Positions 8,128 through 14,437 of a stretch of 16,836 bases of DNA are shown here, one piece after another. A model generated the notes under the pieces. The model did no database searches. It had not been told where the DNA came from and was given only the letters and a program-made list of their open reading frames with translations. The first letter of the stretch is position 1; the number at the start of each line of letters is the position of its first letter. The stretch is from NCBI GenBank assembly GCA_013696665.1, contig JACCYC010000142.1, forward strand, positions 1-16,836, in the 5' to 3' direction. The stretch is from Burkholderiaceae bacterium. GTDB taxonomy: Bacteria > Pseudomonadota > Gammaproteobacteria > Burkholderiales > Burkholderiaceae_F. Position numbers and translations under genes: made by a program.

Positions 8128-8262
8128 GGACCTAGCGCCCCCTGGCACCCAACAAGAAAAGGAGGAGCTGACCTAGTTGCCAATCGCGCAGCACGCGCAA
8201 CAGCCAGAGCCATCGCATGTCTCCGTACGGGTTAGCTTCGATACAACCTCATTTGCTGCGAC
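8128..8262. other. Convergent intergenic gap without a clear terminator
   Basis: This 135-base stretch lies between two convergent genes, where a bidirectional terminator would be expected. I see only a weak 5-base stem (GTTGC/GCAAC) and no T-run. A direct repeat GACCTAG occurs twice, around 8130 and 8170. A perfect Shine-Dalgarno-like AAGGAGG at 8159-8165 precedes TTG 8177, but no credible gene follows it. Confidence 0.35.
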
Positions 8263-9012
8263 TCAGCGCGTCAGATATCCGCCGTCCACCACGATGGTCT
8301 CGCCGGTGACATACCCAAGCACATCGGACGCCAATAATGCAACAACGTGCGCGATATCGTCAGTGGAAGCGAAGCGGCCTAATGGAATCCCGGCAAGCAC
8401 TGCCTTGCGGCGCTCGGGCGTCAATAAAGAGCCTGTCATGCTGGTTTCCACCACTCCGGGCGCGATCGCGTTGACGTTGATTCCGAATGGCGCGAGTTCA
8501 CGCGCAAGGCCCTTGGTCAGCGCGACAACTCCCGCCTTAGTGGTGCCATAAAGCACGTTGCCGAATGAGCCACCGCCCTTCATCGCGGAAACGGACGCAA
8601 TGTTGATGATCTTGCCGTAGTGCTGCTCGACCATCGATGTCAGCGCAGCTTTGCAGCAGTAATAAACACCCGACAGATTCACGCGGCAGACGTCGTCCCA
8701 ATCTTCGATCGATGAGTCGAGTATCGAGCGCGTTTTCAGAATTCCCGCGTTGTTGACAACGATGTCGATGCGCCCGCGTTCCCGCACGACTTGCTCGACC
8801 GCAGCAAACGCTTGGCTGGCGTTGCCGACATCCAACGTCAGTGGATAACTGCGTTGACCGACTTGAGCTGCGACCTTGGCGGCGGCGGCGCCGTTGCTAT
8901 CGGCCACGTACACGCTGCAACCGTGCTCGGCGAGTGTGGCGGCGATTGAGGCGCCTATTCCGCCACCGGCACCGGTCACTAACGCGACCTTGTCGCCAAG
9001 TTTCAAATCCAT
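8263..9012 (-). CDS. Short-chain dehydrogenase/reductase, probably NAD-dependent
   Basis: This is a classical SDR of 249 residues with a Rossmann fold. The glycine motif TGAGGGIG is at 13-20. Asp38 at the end of the second beta strand (VYVADSN) favours NAD(H) over NADP(H). The structural motif NNAG is at 87-90, a serine at about 140-142, and the active-site YGTTK at 155-159. The C-terminal VTGETIVVDGGY is typical. It lies 15 bases downstream of the BKACE gene on the same strand, so the two are almost surely cotranscribed. This pairing suggests the SDR oxidises a hydroxy acid, or a hydroxyalkyl sulfonate, to the keto compound that feeds the cleavage enzyme. An FabG-like reductase role cannot be excluded from sequence. 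Family assignment is firm; substrate is unknown. Confidence 0.93.
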   Translation of the reverse strand: MDLKLGDKVALVTGAGGGIGASIAATLAEHGCSVYVADSNGAAAAKVAAQVGQRSYPLTLDVGNASQAFAAVEQVVRERGRIDIVVNNAGILKTRSILDSSIEDWDDVCRVNLSGVYYCCKAALTSMVEQHYGKIINIASVSAMKGGGSFGNVLYGTTKAGVVALTKGLARELAPFGINVNAIAPGVVETSMTGSLLTPERRKAVLAGIPLGRFASTDDIAHVVALLASDVLGYVTGETIVVDGGYLTR

Positions 9013-9027
9013 CGCAATGACTGGTCT

Positions 9028-9873
9028 TCAGTGAACCGCGGCAAGCCCGAGAATCTGACGTGCCTCCGCAGCGGTCGCGGGCCGGCGGTCGTAGCGCTCG
9101 CAGGCATCGGTGATTTTGCCAACCAGCTCAGCGTTGCTCGCGGCGAGCCGGTCTGGCTCGATGCGCAGATTGTCTTCGAGCCCGGTGCGGCAATGGCCCC
9201 CTGCCTCGAGGCACCACTGATTGACCTCCCATTGATGACGGCCAATGCCGGCGGCTACCCACGTGGCGTCGGGTAACACCGCCGAAAGCTCGGAACGAAG
9301 GAAATCAAAAATCGCGCGACGCGCCGGCATCGCGTTGGGCACACCCAACACGAACTGCACGTGCGGTTTCTCTTTAAGCAATCCCTTTTTCACCAGGTTT
9401 GCGGCGCTGTACAACATCGCCAGATCGAAAACCTCGATCTCGGGCTTGATGCCGTTGTCGAGCATCGTTCGGGCGAGCCCTTCGACGAAGTCGGGCGGGT
9501 TCTCGTAGATACCCACCGGAAAGTTGACTGAGCCGGTTGCCAGTGACGCCATGTCGGGCTTCAAGTGCAGCATCGCTGCGCGCTTGCCTTGTTCGCGGCC
9601 ACGACCGCCGGTGGAGAACTGCACGATCATGCCGGGGCAGTGCTTGCGCACGCCTTCCTGTACGCGACCGTATAGCTCCGGATCGGAGCCGGGCGACTCG
9701 TCCGGGTTGCGTACATGCACGTGAACTAGCGCGGCGCCTGCCTCGAACGCCTCGTGTGTCGACTCGATCTGCTGCTCGGGCGTCACCGGCACGGCAGGAT
9801 TGTCTTTCCTGCGTGGCACTGCTCCGGTGATCGCGACGGTGATGATGACAGGCTCGGCTGTGCTGCTACTCAT
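9028..9873 (-). CDS. Beta-keto acid cleavage enzyme (BKACE, DUF849 family)
   Basis: BKACE enzymes are zinc-dependent TIM-barrel proteins that react a beta-keto acid with acetyl-CoA to give acetoacetate and a new acyl-CoA, as in lysine fermentation (Kce) and carnitine breakdown. This 281-residue protein has the normal length. The N-terminal VAITGAVP strand is followed by the zinc motif HVHVR (His51, His53), QFSTGGRG at 85-92, LATGSVNF, and GLEDN with Arg229, Glu233 and Asp234, which correspond to the third zinc ligand and the catalytic Arg/Asp of Kce. The ATG at 9873 has GAGGAA about 7 bases upstream. It heads a two-gene unit with the SDR and diverges from the biotin carboxylase operon. The beta-keto substrate cannot be read from sequence; in this setting a sulfonated one such as 4-sulfoacetoacetate is an interesting possibility. 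Confidence 0.93.
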   Translation of the reverse strand: MSSSTAEPVIITVAITGAVPRRKDNPAVPVTPEQQIESTHEAFEAGAALVHVHVRNPDESPGSDPELYGRVQEGVRKHCPGMIVQFSTGGRGREQGKRAAMLHLKPDMASLATGSVNFPVGIYENPPDFVEGLARTMLDNGIKPEIEVFDLAMLYSAANLVKKGLLKEKPHVQFVLGVPNAMPARRAIFDFLRSELSAVLPDATWVAAGIGRHQWEVNQWCLEAGGHCRTGLEDNLRIEPDRLAASNAELVGKITDACERYDRRPATAAEARQILGLAAVH

Positions 9874-9986
9874 GCTGCGATTCCTCGCACTCTTGTCTGG
9901 TTGCTGATTCGCTCGGGCAGAAGCGTGGCGGCGATTTCAGTGGCAACGCTGAGCTGCTGAAGCATCGCAAGGTGCCGTCGCCAGAA

Positions 9987-10003
9987 ATTCCATCAAACGG
10001 AAT
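9987..10003. promoter_or_regulatory. Palindrome ATTCC-N7-GGAAT, candidate IclR-type operator
   Basis: ATTCC at 9987-9991 is repeated in inverted form as GGAAT at 9999-10003 with a 7-base spacer ATCAAAC. TTCC...GGAA palindromes of this size are typical of IclR-family regulators. No regulator gene is present in the window, so the regulator is unknown. Confidence 0.4.
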
Positions 10004-10050
10004 ATCATGTTTCATTATTGCGCCATTTTGAATGCCTGTGCAATGATGTG

Positions 10051-10063
10051 AAACCATCGGTTT
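10051..10063. repeat. Perfect short inverted repeat AAACC-ATC-GGTTT
   Basis: Five-base arms with a 3-base spacer lie just upstream of the biotin carrier gene. It could be a second operator half-site pair or chance. There is no supporting copy elsewhere in the region. Confidence 0.25.
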
Positions 10064-10091
10064 GTGTGGTGCCGAATGAGAACACCCACCG

Positions 10092-10097
10092 CGGAGA
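10092..10097 (+). promoter_or_regulatory. Ribosome binding site (CGGAGA) favouring TTG 10103
   Basis: GGAG at 10093-10096 lies 6 bases before TTG 10103. The alternative ATG 10076 has no comparable site, and its extra nine residues (MRTPTAETR) do not resemble a carrier-protein N-terminus. The TTG start gives MAHEQLTYDDLLRIVELIKS, which does. Confidence 0.55.
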
Positions 10098-10102
10098 CAC
10101 GA

Positions 10103-10615
10103 TTGGCTCACGAGCAACTTACCTACGACGATCTATTGCGAATCGTCGAGCTCATCAAGTCCTCGGAGCAATTTTCCGAGTTTCGTTTGAAAGTCGGCGA
10201 CATTGAAGTCGAATTGCGCCGTCGCGGCGCAGGCCAGACGCAGACCCTATCGGTACCGTTGGTCGTTGCGCCGCGTGTCCAACCGGTGCCGGTGGCAAGT
10301 CAGGGTGAGCCGGCACATACGCCGCACGAGCCTCGGGCTCTTGCGACTCAGCCTGAGGGTTCGATCGTCATTTCTTCTCCGATGGTCGGAACGTTCTATC
10401 GCGCATCGGAGCCCGGCGCGCCGCCGTTCGTTGATGTGGGACAGACGGTCGAGCCCGAGACGACCGTGTGCATTGTCGAGGTGATGAAGTTGATGAGCTC
10501 GATTCCGGCGGGCGCGCACGGGACCATCGTGCAGGTGTTGGTTGACGACGCCGCACCCGTAGAAGCGGGGCAGCCACTGATCGTGCTGCAGCCGAAACCA
10601 CGCGATGGCGCTTGA
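10103..10615 (+). CDS. Biotin carboxyl carrier protein, AccB-type
   Basis: This carrier subunit of a biotin-dependent carboxylase is 170 residues from TTG 10103 (179 from ATG 10076). Residues 1-40 form the conserved N-terminal helix-rich segment of AccB, followed by a Pro/Val/Ala-rich linker (about 43-87). The biotinyl domain at 88-165 contains SPMVGTFYRAS, a thumb of the AccB type (EPGAPPFVDVGQTV), and the biotin lysine at about 129 in EVMKLM. The carrier overlaps the biotin carboxylase gene by 11 bases. Because the next two genes are a biotin carboxylase and a PycB/OadA-like carboxyltransferase rather than AccA/AccD, this is probably a dedicated copy for a keto-acid-type carboxylase, not the fatty-acid accB. 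A housekeeping accBC pair elsewhere in the genome is expected. It likely serves as the mobile carrier between the two catalytic subunits. Confidence 0.9.
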   Translation: MAHEQLTYDDLLRIVELIKSSEQFSEFRLKVGDIEVELRRRGAGQTQTLSVPLVVAPRVQPVPVASQGEPAHTPHEPRALATQPEGSIVISSPMVGTFYRASEPGAPPFVDVGQTVEPETTVCIVEVMKLMSSIPAGAHGTIVQVLVDDAAPVEAGQPLIVLQPKPRDGA

Positions 10616-11972
10616 GCAGCGCGCGATTCGCCGCGTTCTGATTGCGAATCGTGGCGAAATCGCGGTGCGCATCATTCGCGCATGTCACGAGCTGGGACTC
10701 GAAGCGATTCAGGTCTATTCGGAAGCAGACCGCGATTCGCTTCCGGTGCAAATGGCGGACGGATCGATCTGTATCGGACCGCCGCCTTCGAGCCGCAGCT
10801 ACCTGCGAAGCGACGTGCTTATCGATGCGGCGCGCACTGCAAAAGCCGACGCCATTCACCCTGGCTATGGATTTCTTTCGGAAAATGCGGCGTTCGCGCG
10901 GGCGTGTGATGAAGCGGGCATCGTGTTTATCGGTCCCTCTGCGCAGGTGATCGCGTCGATGGGCGACAAAGCGTCCGCTCGGCGCATCGCGCTCGAGGCC
11001 GGCGTCGCGGTAACTCCCGGCTCGCAGGGAACAGTCGCCAACGCTGAGGCGGCCCACGCGGCGGCATCGGAACTCGGGTATCCGGTATTGCTGAAAGCAA
11101 CCGCGGGTGGTGGCGGCCGCGGCATGCGCGTCGTGCGCGACAAAGCGCAACTCGCCGCCAGTTTCGCGGACGCCGCACGCGAAGCGCAAGCGGCGTTCGG
11201 CGACGGCAGTATCTACGTCGAGAAGTTTCTGGAGCGCGTCAGACACGTCGAGATCCAGATGCTCTCCGATGGCGACACCGTCTTGCATCTCGGGGAGCGC
11301 GACTGTTCAATTCAGCGACGTAACCAGAAGCTGGTCGAAGAGAGCCCTTCACCGGCGCTGGACGACACGGTACGCACGCAGATGGGAGAAGCAGCGGTAC
11401 GCGTCTGCCGGCATGTCAGCTATCACAGCGCCGGCACGATCGAATTCATCCTCGACGCAGTCAGCGGCGCGTTCTACTTCATGGAAATGAATACCCGAAT
11501 TCAGGTCGAGCACCCGGTCACCGAGTTCGTCACCGGCATCGACATCCTCAAGGAGCAGATCCGCATCGCACAAGGCGAGCACTTGCGCATCGCGCAGGCG
11601 CAGGTGCGGCTCACCGGACATGCGATTGAATGCCGCATCAACGCCGAAGATCCGGTGCGCGACTTTGCGCCTGCACCGGGTCAGGTACAGGGCTTGCGCA
11701 TGCCCGGAGGTCCCGGCATCCGCATCGATTCGCACATGTACGAGGGCTACCGCATTCCGCCTTACTACGATTCACTGCTGGCCAAGGTGATCGCGTGGGG
11801 TCAGGACCGCGAAGAGGCGCTCGCTCGCATGCGACGTGCTCTGTCCGAGATGAAGATTGAAGGCGTGCACACAACGATTCCATTTCACACCCGCCTGCTT
11901 GCCGACGAGCGCTTTCGTTGCAGCGATGTTCACACGCGCTTTGTGGAAGACGAACTGATGAGGAGCATATGA
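10605..11972 (+). CDS. Biotin carboxylase subunit, AccC-like
   Basis: This ATP-grasp enzyme of 455 residues carboxylates carrier-bound biotin using bicarbonate and ATP. The N-terminal domain starts with RRVLIANRGEIAVRIIRACHE (from 9), and HPGYGFLSENA is at 85-95. The glycine-rich ATP loop KATAGGGGRGMR is at 164-175, and ERDCSIQRRNQKLVEESPSP (231-250) includes catalytic Lys242. EMNTRIQVEHPVTE (294-307) supplies the metal-binding Glu/Asn and catalytic Arg298. The length matches free-standing AccC, with no fused carrier or transferase domain. It starts inside the end of the carrier gene and its stop overlaps the next start by four bases (ATGA), so the three subunits are translationally coupled. 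All catalytic residues I could check are present. Alternatives are PycA or OGC small subunits, which are hard to separate from AccC by motif. Confidence 0.94.
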   Translation: MALEQRAIRRVLIANRGEIAVRIIRACHELGLEAIQVYSEADRDSLPVQMADGSICIGPPPSSRSYLRSDVLIDAARTAKADAIHPGYGFLSENAAFARACDEAGIVFIGPSAQVIASMGDKASARRIALEAGVAVTPGSQGTVANAEAAHAAASELGYPVLLKATAGGGGRGMRVVRDKAQLAASFADAAREAQAAFGDGSIYVEKFLERVRHVEIQMLSDGDTVLHLGERDCSIQRRNQKLVEESPSPALDDTVRTQMGEAAVRVCRHVSYHSAGTIEFILDAVSGAFYFMEMNTRIQVEHPVTEFVTGIDILKEQIRIAQGEHLRIAQAQVRLTGHAIECRINAEDPVRDFAPAPGQVQGLRMPGGPGIRIDSHMYEGYRIPPYYDSLLAKVIAWGQDREEALARMRRALSEMKIEGVHTTIPFHTRLLADERFRCSDVHTRFVEDELMRSI

Positions 11973-13435
11973 ATAATTTATCCGCCGGCGCTAAGCGCTT
12001 CGACTTCATCGATGTCACTTTGCGTGACGCGCATCAATGCCTGTGGTCGACGCGCATGACCACCGCGATGATGACGCCGATCCTCGGTGCGATCGACCGC
12101 GCGGGTTATGCGTACATCAACATCCTAGGCGGAGCGGTGTTCGACGTGAGCGTGCGCTATCTGCAGGAAAATCCGTGGGACCGCATCGGACTGCTGTGCG
12201 ATCACCTTGCCACGCCGTGCGACGCGCTGACGCGCGCGCAGAGCCTTTATACATTCGAGCTGTTTCCCGATGACATAGTCGAGTTGAACTCGCACGCGCT
12301 GGCGCGGCGCGGAATCAAAGTGCTTACGGTCTACGACGCACTGAACGACAACCGCAACATCGAGTCATCGCTGCGTTCGGGGCACGAGGCCGGGATGAAG
12401 GTCAACGCGATGATGACCTACACGGTGTCTCCGGTGCATACCGATGCGTATTACGTTGAACGCACGCGTGAGCTGGTAACACTCGCTGCCGATTTCATCT
12501 CGATCAAGGACCCCACTGGGCTGCTGACGCCCGAGCGGGGACGCACGCTTTTCCCGGCGGTCGTGCAGGCTGCCGGCAGCACTCCCGTGCAACTGCATTC
12601 GCATTGCCAATCCGCCCTCGCGCCGCAGGTCTATGAGATCGCAATAAAAAGCGGCTTCCGTTTCGGCTACACCGCCACCGAGCCGCTGGCCAACGGCGCG
12701 TCGCTGCCTTCGACCGAAGACGTTCTGGCGCGGGCGCGCCGGCTCGGCCTCGCGACGTCGATGAATGACGAAGCGCTGGCCGAAGTGGCGAGCTACTTCC
12801 ATTGGGTAAGCGAGCGAGAGAGCAAGCCGCGCGGGCAGATCGCTACTTACAGCGCTGATCTGTACGAGCATCAGATTCCCGGCGGGATGATCTCGAATCT
12901 GCGCTCCCAGCTCGACACGATGAAACTAGGGCACCGTCTACCAGAGATCCTGAAGGAGGTGGCGCGCGTACGGCACGACCTCGGCTATCCGATCCTCGTC
13001 AGCCCGTTCGCGCAGTACATCGTTACGCAGGCGACAATTAATGTGGTGCAGGGCGAGCGCTACAAAACAATCCCCGACGAGATACGAAAGTACGCCAGAG
13101 GTTATTACGGCCGCCTCGCCGCAGAGCCGTCGCCAGAATTCCTAGAGCGGGCGAACATCGATCCCTCTGAGTACGTGACCGAGGCGCCGGCGGCTCACCT
13201 CGAGCCCGCGATTCCGCGGCTGCGTGCCGAGCTCGGCTCTGCCGCGACGGATGAAGACGTGCTGCTCGCTGCTTTCTACGATCGCAAGCTCATCGAGCCG
13301 CTGCGCAATCCCGCTCCCGAATGCCGCTTTCGCACAACACCGCTGACGGAGCTGGTCGACTTTATCGCGAATCGTTCGGACATCGAGTACGCGCGCGTGC
13401 GATTCGCCGGCACGGACATGACGATCGCAGCTTAG
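11969..13435 (+). CDS. PycB/OadA-like biotin-dependent carboxyltransferase subunit
   Basis: This is a DRE-TIM/HMGL-like barrel with a PYC_OADA tail, 488 residues from ATG 11969, with AGGAG 3 bases upstream. It should transfer CO2 between carboxybiotin and a keto substrate. The metal and catalytic residues are intact: Asp20 in TLRDAHQ, Arg89 in TRAQ, the carboxylated lysine Lys180 in SIKDPTG, and His210/His212 in LHSHCQ. Several motifs differ from pyruvate carboxylase or oxaloacetate decarboxylase: GGAVFD for GGATFD, SIKDPTG for CIKDMAG, and YTATEPLANGASLPS where OadA/PC have DTAISPMSMG..QP. It has no fused biotin domain, so it relies on the separate carrier. No OadB/OadG membrane subunits are nearby, so an ATP-driven carboxylase is more likely than a sodium pump. 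Substrate unknown: pyruvate, another 2-oxoacid or a keto-sulfonate. Confidence 0.88.
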   Translation: MNNLSAGAKRFDFIDVTLRDAHQCLWSTRMTTAMMTPILGAIDRAGYAYINILGGAVFDVSVRYLQENPWDRIGLLCDHLATPCDALTRAQSLYTFELFPDDIVELNSHALARRGIKVLTVYDALNDNRNIESSLRSGHEAGMKVNAMMTYTVSPVHTDAYYVERTRELVTLAADFISIKDPTGLLTPERGRTLFPAVVQAAGSTPVQLHSHCQSALAPQVYEIAIKSGFRFGYTATEPLANGASLPSTEDVLARARRLGLATSMNDEALAEVASYFHWVSERESKPRGQIATYSADLYEHQIPGGMISNLRSQLDTMKLGHRLPEILKEVARVRHDLGYPILVSPFAQYIVTQATINVVQGERYKTIPDEIRKYARGYYGRLAAEPSPEFLERANIDPSEYVTEAPAAHLEPAIPRLRAELGSAATDEDVLLAAFYDRKLIEPLRNPAPECRFRTTPLTELVDFIANRSDIEYARVRFAGTDMTIAA

Positions 13436-13436
13436 C

Positions 13437-13853
13437 GTGCAATCGATTTTCAGCGTTGACTACGTCACGCTGATCCTTGCCGGCGTGATCCCCTGCGTCG
13501 CCGGTGTCGTGCGCGGTATTACCGGCTTCGGCGGCGCAATGGTGATGGCACCGCCGCTCGCGCTGCTGCTCGGCCCGCTTGCGGTGCCCGTCATCCTGGT
13601 GCTGGAGTCGGTCGCCGCCGCACCGATGCTCGTGCAGACGCGGCATCGCGTGCAGTGGAACGTGATTGGCGCCATCATTCTTGCCGCCTGTGTCACGGTG
13701 CCTCTAGGAGTGCTGGCGCTGATCGCAGTCGATCCCACAATCATCCGTCATGCGATTGCGATTACGGTGATCGTGTTTGCACTCGTGCTGTTGCGCGGCT
13801 GGCGTTACGCGGGCGTCCCCGGCTGGCAACGTCAGTGGGACGCGGTACTGTGA
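13437..13853 (+). CDS. TauE/SafE-type exporter, N-terminal half (frame broken at 13845-13850)
   Basis: This open frame of 138 residues starts at GTG one base after the carboxyltransferase stop. It holds about four membrane segments. GITGFGGAMVMAPPLALLLGP near residues 26-46 is the first repeat signature of the TauE/SafE family (inner-membrane exporters of sulfite, sulfoacetate and similar anions, normally about 250 residues with two related halves). It ends at TGA 13851-13853, in the middle of the expected protein. The rest of the family sequence continues in the -1 frame. Restoring one G at 13844-13845 would give ...WDAGTVSGAMPG..., a natural family junction, so a one-base deletion (real or a sequencing error) is the simplest reading. 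A genuine split gene is the alternative. Confidence 0.8.
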   Translation: MQSIFSVDYVTLILAGVIPCVAGVVRGITGFGGAMVMAPPLALLLGPLAVPVILVLESVAAAPMLVQTRHRVQWNVIGAIILAACVTVPLGVLALIAVDPTIIRHAIAITVIVFALVLLRGWRYAGVPGWQRQWDAVL

Positions 13854-14173
13854 GCGGCGCCATGCCCGGTGCAACGAGTATCGGCGGACCGCCGGTGATC
13901 CTTTATCTGCTTTCGGGCCCCGATCCGATCGAGACCACGCGCGCGAACCTGACGCTTTACGTCGCGGTGACATCGCTGATCGGCGTTGCCATACTGTGGC
14001 AGCAAGGCGTTTTTGATGCTCGGGCCGGCTGGACGTCGGTATTACTCACGCTGCCGTACTACCTTGGACTCCTGTTCGGCCTACGGTTATTCCCGCGCTT
14101 CAGCGACACGCGCTTCCGGCAATTCACGTTGACGTTGTTAATCGTCGTCTCGACCGGCATCCTGCTCGCGTGA
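13850..14173 (+). CDS. TauE/SafE-type exporter, C-terminal half (pseudogene fragment or split subunit)
   Basis: This holds the second half of the TauE/SafE exporter in the frame shifted by -1. From GTG 13850 it gives 107 residues and overlaps the stop of the first half by four bases (GTGA). It begins with the second family signature, SGAMPGATSIGGPPVILYLL (about 2-21), followed by ETTRANLTLYVAV and three to four membrane segments, ending at TGILLA. If the break is real and not read through, the cell would need to assemble two half-transporters. The GTGA overlap makes coupled translation possible, but the ribosome binding site (GTGGGA about 10 bases upstream) is weak. Known TauE proteins are single chains. 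In this neighbourhood the intact protein would export sulfite or a sulfonate. Confidence 0.75.
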   Translation: MSGAMPGATSIGGPPVILYLLSGPDPIETTRANLTLYVAVTSLIGVAILWQQGVFDARAGWTSVLLTLPYYLGLLFGLRLFPRFSDTRFRQFTLTLLIVVSTGILLA

Positions 14174-14184
14174 TTGTGCAGAGA

Positions 14185-14203
14185 CAGTCGCGCGCTGCGA
14201 CTG
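14185..14203 (+). terminator. Hairpin after TauE without T-run
   Basis: CAGTCGC (14185-14191) and GCGACTG (14197-14203) form a perfect 7-base-pair stem with a 5-base loop, 11 bases after the TauE stop. No T-rich tail follows, so it may be a weak or factor-dependent terminator, or an RNA end-protecting hairpin, between the exporter and the hpsN unit. Confidence 0.35.
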
Positions 14204-14303
14204 CGCGTGATAGTGAGCTAACCGCACGCACGAGTGTAGGATTCAAAATCTGCTTTGCATGCTGATAGGAGCAGCACAGGGAGACCACGATGGGCCACGC
14301 CAA

Positions 14304-14437
14304 ATGAAGCTCTCGGACGCGGTCTTTGATGCAAAGGCATGATGCAGTTCATGGTGCTGCAGCTGCTGGTGCTTGCGTGGGCATCGTCTTCCCGCAGCTT
14401 GCGCTATGGTGCCGAGCAGCTTTTACGGTGTGATTTG
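14304..14437 (+). pseudogene. Decayed tctB-like remnant upstream of hpsN
   Basis: ATG 14304 begins MKLSDAVFDAKA then stops. MKLxDAVFGA is a usual opening of TctB, the small membrane subunit of tripartite tricarboxylate transporters. Further on, different frames give FPQL (from 14389) and MVPSSFYGVI (ending 14435), resembling the TctB stretch FPxxPGQxYGPSxFPGxI. The distance from ATG to the last matching codon is about 44 codons, against about 43 in a normal TctB. This reads as the first quarter of a tctB gene broken by small indels and joined to the hpsN start. GGAG about 20 bases before the ATG would be a leftover ribosome site. No tctA or the rest of tctB follows. The match is short and made by eye. 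Confidence 0.4.

Larger units (their letters stand above)
9874..10102. promoter_or_regulatory. Divergent control region between BKACE-SDR and biotin carboxylase operons
   Basis: About 230 bases separate the BKACE start from the likely TTG start of the biotin carrier gene. The middle part (about 9985-10065) is clearly more AT-rich than its surroundings and carries two short palindromes, at 9987-10003 and 10051-10063. That fits a shared operator/promoter controlling both directions. I could not pick a reliable -35/-10 pair. Confidence 0.5.

Noticed and set aside
8177..8551. 124-residue plus-strand open frame from TTG with a strong upstream Shine-Dalgarno match
   Set aside because: It lies mostly antisense to the 3' part of a clear SDR gene, its composition (rich in Ser, Thr, Pro, Ala) is that of a reverse-strand shadow, and it matches no family I recognise.
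10103..11972. Assignment as housekeeping acetyl-CoA carboxylase accBC
   Set aside because: The following coupled gene is a keto-acid-type transferase rather than AccA/AccD, and the neighbours are catabolic, so a dedicated carboxylase is more likely.
11969..13435. Assignment as sodium-pumping oxaloacetate decarboxylase alpha subunit
   Set aside because: No OadB or OadG genes are next to it, it lacks the C-terminal biotin domain, and an ATP-dependent biotin carboxylase is coupled upstream, which suits a carboxylase better.
14290..14307. Five-codon open frame (MGHAK) with a GGGAGA site upstream, considered as a leader peptide
   Set aside because: Too short and featureless; the tctB-remnant reading explains the ribosome site and the adjacent ATG better.
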